A stretch of DNA of 56,672 bases from an uncultured Acetobacteraceae bacterium (GTDB lineage Bacteria; Pseudomonadota; Alphaproteobacteria; Acetobacterales; Acetobacteraceae): assembly GCA_903895595.1 (NCBI GenBank), contig CAITUP010000073.1, positions 1-56,672 on the forward strand, in the 5' to 3' direction. Each line of letters opens with the position of its first letter. Positions within the stretch are counted from its first letter, which is position 1. Shown here one piece after another: positions 54,080 to 56,672 of this stretch. The position numbers were made by a program, and so were the translations under genes. Under the pieces are notes generated by a model. It was not told the DNA's origin. It did not search any database and worked only from the letters and a program-made list of their open reading frames with translations.

Positions 54080-54864
54080 GCGACCGCGTGGTCCGGCTGT
54101 CGGTGCATGACCGGGCAGCGGCGTTGTTTGCGGGTCTCGACGGCATAGGCGCCGAACGGACGGTCGCGATTCAAATTCGGTTCGACGATGGTGGTACGGT
54201 AGGCGGCCCAGTCCGCCGCTTCCAAATCGGTCAGCGGGCCGGACACCGACATCGCCGCCAGGGTCTCTCCCGCGTAATCCACGGGACGGACGGGTTGGGC
54301 CTGCAGCAGCGGGAAATCGGCGCGAAGCCGGATCGGCGTGTGCGACCGGGTGAAGCGCAGGTTGGTAAACAAGGGGCCAAACCAGCGGTCGGTCTCGACG
54401 ATCCCCTCATACAGCGTGAAGCCGCCGGGTACCGGCAGGTTCGCCGGCGCGCGCAGCAGCAGATGCCAGTCCGGAGCGGTGCGGGCCATCAGCCCTGTCC
54501 AGATCTGCAAGGCACCCGGTTCCGGCAGCGCGGTCAGGAAAGGTGGCGAAAATCCCTTCAGTTCGTCCGGCGCGGCGGCGTCGAATTTCGCCGAGAAACC
54601 GGGAAATTGCGACGACGGCATCAGTTTCAGCCAATCCTCGGCACCGTCGTAGTGCCAGAAAATGTCGGACCCATCCCACATGATCTGAAAATCCATAGGC
54701 GGGAAAATCCACCAGCCATAGGCGGACGCGCTGGCCACGGCCTCGCAATACCTGTACGCCCGCGTGGGCAGCGTGCCCATCGCCGCTCGGTCGGCGCGTT
54801 GGGGCGGGCGGGCTTCGTCGATCAAATTGAAGAATGTCGCGATGGGGCGGAGGTCTTGGTTCAT
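54076..54864 (-). CDS. DUF6065-like protein, possible partner or modifying enzyme of the small peptide
   Basis: This 262-residue soluble protein starts MNQDLRPIATFFNLIDEARP. It is Trp-rich, with AYRYCEAVASASAYGWWIFP (around 36-55), then IMWDGSDIFWHYDG, and a later ETDRWFGPLFTNLRF stretch; the C-terminus has QRRCPVMHRQ. The pattern resembles the uncharacterised DUF6065 family, though I cannot confirm this by search. No classic enzyme motif is evident; His/Asp pairs could bind metal. It lies 75 bp downstream of a repeat-bearing 51-residue peptide gene on the same strand, with a hairpin in between. Its 3' end overlaps modC by 4 bp. Confidence 0.72.
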   Translation of the reverse strand: MNQDLRPIATFFNLIDEARPPQRADRAAMGTLPTRAYRYCEAVASASAYGWWIFPPMDFQIMWDGSDIFWHYDGAEDWLKLMPSSQFPGFSAKFDAAAPDELKGFSPPFLTALPEPGALQIWTGLMARTAPDWHLLLRAPANLPVPGGFTLYEGIVETDRWFGPLFTNLRFTRSHTPIRLRADFPLLQAQPVRPVDYAGETLAAMSVSGPLTDLEAADWAAYRTTIVEPNLNRDRPFGAYAVETRKQRRCPVMHRQPDHAVA

Positions 54865-54896
54865 GCTGGAACGCCTTCTTCCTATGGAGGGAGACT

Positions 54897-54925
54897 GCCC
54901 CGGGAGAAACCGGTTCTCCCGGGGC
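54897..54925. promoter_or_regulatory. 12-bp hairpin between the peptide and DUF6065-like genes
   Basis: GCCCCGGGAGAA (54897-54908) and TTCTCCCGGGGC (54914-54925) form a perfect 12-bp stem with a 5-nt loop. It lies 14 bp after the peptide stop and 32 bp before the DUF6065-like start on the minus strand. No T-run follows, so it is not a strong terminator. It could protect the peptide part of the transcript or reduce read-through into the downstream gene. Confidence 0.75.
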
Positions 54926-54939
54926 TGCTGGCTCCGGCC

Positions 54940-55095
54940 TTAGACGCGGACGGCCGGCAGACGGGCCGCGCCGCCCAGGGCGATCTTGCCGTTGTCGGCG
55001 GTCTGGACGGGCTTCGCGGCCGGCAGACGCGCGGCGCCGCCGAGGCGGACGCGGCCGGTGTCGTTGGTCGCCGGGGAGGTCTGGATCGTGTTCAT
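54940..55095 (-). CDS. 51-residue repeat peptide, candidate precursor peptide
   Basis: This gene is too short to be noticed easily. ATG 55095 has AGGAG 8 nt upstream, and the frame ends in TAA at 54940. The peptide carries two copies of a 20-residue unit (residues 10-29 and 32-51), each with T-x-D-x-G-[RK]-[VI]-x followed by LGGAARLPA and a basic/hydrophobic end. The two DNA copies differ at synonymous positions (for example GCC-GCG against GCG-GCC), so the repeat is kept at the protein level. No signal peptide, membrane segment or Cys is present. With the enzyme-sized gene next door it looks like a RiPP-type or similar peptide precursor with a short leader and two cores. This is inference; it could also be a small protein partner. 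Confidence 0.7.
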   Translation of the reverse strand: MNTIQTSPATNDTGRVRLGGAARLPAAKPVQTADNGKIALGGAARLPAVRV

Positions 55096-55187
55096 TCTGT
55101 TCTCCTGTAAAAACGGGTGGCGTCATGCCGCGACGTGGCCGGCCCGCGCGACATTCGCTCCACCCCGGCCGAAAACCGGCCCATGAC

Positions 55188-55220
55188 AAAAAAAAGGCGC
55201 ACCGGCTTGGCCGGTACGCC
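55188..55220 (-). terminator. Intrinsic terminator upstream of the peptide gene
   Basis: On the minus strand an 11-bp GC-rich stem (55220-55196, with one G-T pair, 3-nt loop) is followed by eight T residues (complement of the A-run 55188-55195). This is a textbook rho-independent terminator. It lies 93 nt before the peptide ATG and 138 nt after the yeiH-type gene. It either ends the upstream transcript or attenuates a leader transcript of the peptide operon. Confidence 0.88.
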
Positions 55221-55288
55221 CTTGCAGTCGAGGAGGAAGGAACCGCGCGAGGTCGTGTCGAACTTTAGACACACCACGCCCGTTGACA

Positions 55289-55324
55289 CGCCAGGAGATA
55301 CGCCCCCTGGCGGTTAGATGTCAA
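55289..55324 (-). promoter_or_regulatory. Promoter-like TTGACA with overlapping dyad
   Basis: On the minus strand TTGACA (55324-55319) is a perfect -35 hexamer. TATCTC at 55300-55295 is a weak -10, 18 nt away. A 7-bp dyad, CGCCAGG/CCTGGCG (55289-55295 and 55306-55312), surrounds the -10. This could be an operator. A transcript from here would meet the terminator at 55220-55188 after roughly 70 nt, before the peptide gene. Confidence 0.4.
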
Positions 55325-55358
55325 GACAATTTTTCCTATTATATGAAAAAACACCCCA

Positions 55359-56414
55359 TCATAGGGAATGTGTCCAACTCTGGATCGCCAAGCTGACCAG
55401 TGCCACGGTCGCCCAGGTCAGCAGACCCAGCACCAACGGCCGGGCACCGGCGCCGACGAAGGCGCGCCAATGACCTTGCAGACCCACCGCCGCCATCGCG
55501 ACCACCAGCACCCAGCGGCCGGCGACCTGTATGGTGGGACCGTAGGATCCGAACAGACCGAGCGATTTCAACACCGCCGCGAACAGGAACAGGACGATGA
55601 ACATCGGCACCGCGTCGTAGACCCGCTTGAGCAGCGGCACTTCCTTCACGGGCTTCGCCGTGTCCAGCCAGGGCATGGCGAGGCCGAAACCGACGACCAA
55701 CGGGATGATCAGGGTGGTGCGTGTCAGTTTCACGATGGTCGCGGCGGTTCCGGCGTCCTGGCTATAGGCGAATCCGGCGGCGACGACGGCGGATGTGTCG
55801 TTGACCGCGGTTCCCGCCCACAGCCCGAACCCGGCGTCTGTCAGCCCCATCAGATGCCCGAGCACGGGGAACAGGAAGACGGCGACCATGTTGAAGAAGA
55901 AGATGACGGTGACGGCATAAGCGATCTCATCGGCCTTCGCTCTTATGACCGGCGCCAGCGCGGCGATGGCCGAGGCACCGCAGATCGTCGTGCCCATCCC
56001 GATCAGGCAGCGCATCCGCCAATCGATGCCGAGCAGCTTGCCGCAGCCCAGCGCGCAGATCAGGCCGGCGGCGATCGTGGCGATCAGCAGCGGCATGGAA
56101 TCCCAGCCCGTGCGTGCGATGTCCCCGAGGTCGAGGCTCCCGCCCAGCACCACGATGCCGCCCCGCAGCGCGTATTTGCTGACTTCGCCGATCCGCAGGG
56201 ACGGAATCCGCAGCGGCCCGCGCAACCCGTTCGTCAGGATCACGCCGATCGCGATGGCGATCAGCGGTGCCCCGATCAGCGGGATATAGGCACCGGCCGT
56301 CAGGGCGATCGCGGCGATCGCCGCGCACAACGCGACGCCGCTGGCCAACCGCAGCGAGGCCGGCATGCTGGCGCTGGCCGGCGTGGCCGCCGTCGCGTGT
56401 CCAGAAGGGGGCAT
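55359..56414 (-). CDS. YeiH-family putative sulfate exporter
   Basis: This 351-residue polytopic membrane protein has about ten membrane segments and family stretches such as LIGMGTTICGASAIAALAPVI, AVNDTSAVVAAGFAYSQDAG and GSLDLGDIARTGWDS. It belongs to the YeiH (UPF0324) family, often named putative sulfate exporter; the actual substrate is unproven. ATG 56414 has AAGGAG 8 nt upstream. Genes of this family often face a LysR regulator, but none is complete in this window. Confidence 0.9.
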   Translation of the reverse strand: MPPSGHATAATPASASMPASLRLASGVALCAAIAAIALTAGAYIPLIGAPLIAIAIGVILTNGLRGPLRIPSLRIGEVSKYALRGGIVVLGGSLDLGDIARTGWDSMPLLIATIAAGLICALGCGKLLGIDWRMRCLIGMGTTICGASAIAALAPVIRAKADEIAYAVTVIFFFNMVAVFLFPVLGHLMGLTDAGFGLWAGTAVNDTSAVVAAGFAYSQDAGTAATIVKLTRTTLIIPLVVGFGLAMPWLDTAKPVKEVPLLKRVYDAVPMFIVLFLFAAVLKSLGLFGSYGPTIQVAGRWVLVVAMAAVGLQGHWRAFVGAGARPLVLGLLTWATVALVSLAIQSWTHSL

Positions 56415-56672
56415 GTTGGTTACTCCTTGGATTCCTAAGCGGAGTATGTCGGGAAAAATCCTCTTTGTCCCTACCCTCCGGGTCGCGAACATGTCCCAAT
56501 CGTCGGTTGAGCCGATATAATTTGCTCCGGCGTGCTGTCCTTGCCATGGAGGAAGGGCGCGTGGAGAGAAAATTATCCTTTCGTGGCGGAATCTATAGGG
56601 AATGTATTTCGATCAGGGCTATCGCATATGGCGGTTTCCCGCGTTTCCCGTCATGGTCGGGTCAAGCCCGAC
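56415..56672. other. Right-edge intergenic region with a TCATGGTCGGG repeat
   Basis: The 258 bp upstream of the yeiH-type gene have lower GC in places and probably contain its promoter; I cannot place hexamers with confidence. At 56649-56672 the window ends in another palindromic unit, CGTCATGGTCGGG then TCAAG and CCCGAC, cut off by the edge. A plus-strand frame from about 56546 is open to the edge but ends inside the repeat, so I do not call it a gene. Confidence 0.6.

Noticed and set aside
55092-55289. 65-residue minus-strand frame in the peptide leader, starting GTG
   Set aside because: It runs straight through the terminator stem and T-run and ends 3 bases after the peptide start. It has no good ribosome binding site and no recognisable content. 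A regulatory leader peptide cannot be fully excluded.
55338-55343. TATAAT on the minus strand as a -10 box
   Set aside because: No reasonable -35 hexamer lies 16-18 nt upstream (CCCTAT-like only). The hit falls in a short AT-rich patch.
56546-56672. Plus-strand frame open to the right edge
   Set aside because: Its last third translates the palindromic repeat, the start has no support, and no family is recognisable.

Overview
The window is about 56.7 kb of GC-rich bacterial chromosome. It looks like an alphaproteobacterium, most likely of the Acetobacteraceae/Rhodospirillales type. The reasons are the codon use, a NasT/NasS nitrate regulator pair without a signal peptide on NasS, a perfect CtrA-type site before a flagellar gene, many unlinked ABC solute-binding proteins, and several families of short intergenic palindromes. 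No phage, insertion sequence, rRNA or CRISPR array was seen. There is one tRNA (His, GTG). The family assignments come from reading the sequence, with no database search.

Layout. 1-538 is a gene-free, repeat-rich stretch that ends in a CtrA-type site. 539-1570 is a FliO-FliP reading frame joined through a GC-rich palindrome. 1700-4101 holds nasT-nasS and a trans-aconitate methyltransferase. 4180-8252 holds a CMD-family protein, a peptide-binding protein, tRNA-His, mobA, nadX and a small membrane protein. 8990-10506 is the phosphatidylethanolamine pair psd-pssA. 10486-16817 holds catabolic and transport genes. 16994-24230 (minus) is a sugar/polyol-type ABC transporter with an iron-type alcohol dehydrogenase and a TPP enzyme. 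24532-33925 is a mixed block: Asp-box repeat protein, orphan NPPY methyltransferase, phosphoesterase, GST, HCCA-isomerase-like protein, enoyl-CoA hydratase, amidohydrolase, metallo-beta-lactamase fold, YajC, an AAA ATPase and a lipase. 34054-38177 holds a DEAD-box helicase, a ParD/ParE-type toxin-antitoxin pair, a broken methyltransferase and an LLM oxidoreductase.

38182-44296 (minus) reads exbD-tonB-receptor-exbB-cpdB. This is a self-contained TonB uptake system translationally coupled to a periplasmic nucleotide phosphoesterase. 44560-50075 holds a TauD-like dioxygenase, a beta-helix protein and an envelope/cell-wall run (mltB-type, rlpA, dacC) ending in tmk. 50078-54079 holds a glycine-zipper lipoprotein, argB, an SDR, dut and an orphan modC.

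The most unusual locus is 54076-55324 (minus). A 51-residue peptide carries two copies of a 20-residue unit built around LGGAARLPA. It has a strong ribosome binding site, and a 12-bp hairpin separates it from a 262-residue protein that resembles the uncharacterised DUF6065 family. Upstream there is an intrinsic terminator and a promoter-like region with a dyad. The arrangement resembles a precursor-peptide/modifying-enzyme cassette, but the function is inference.
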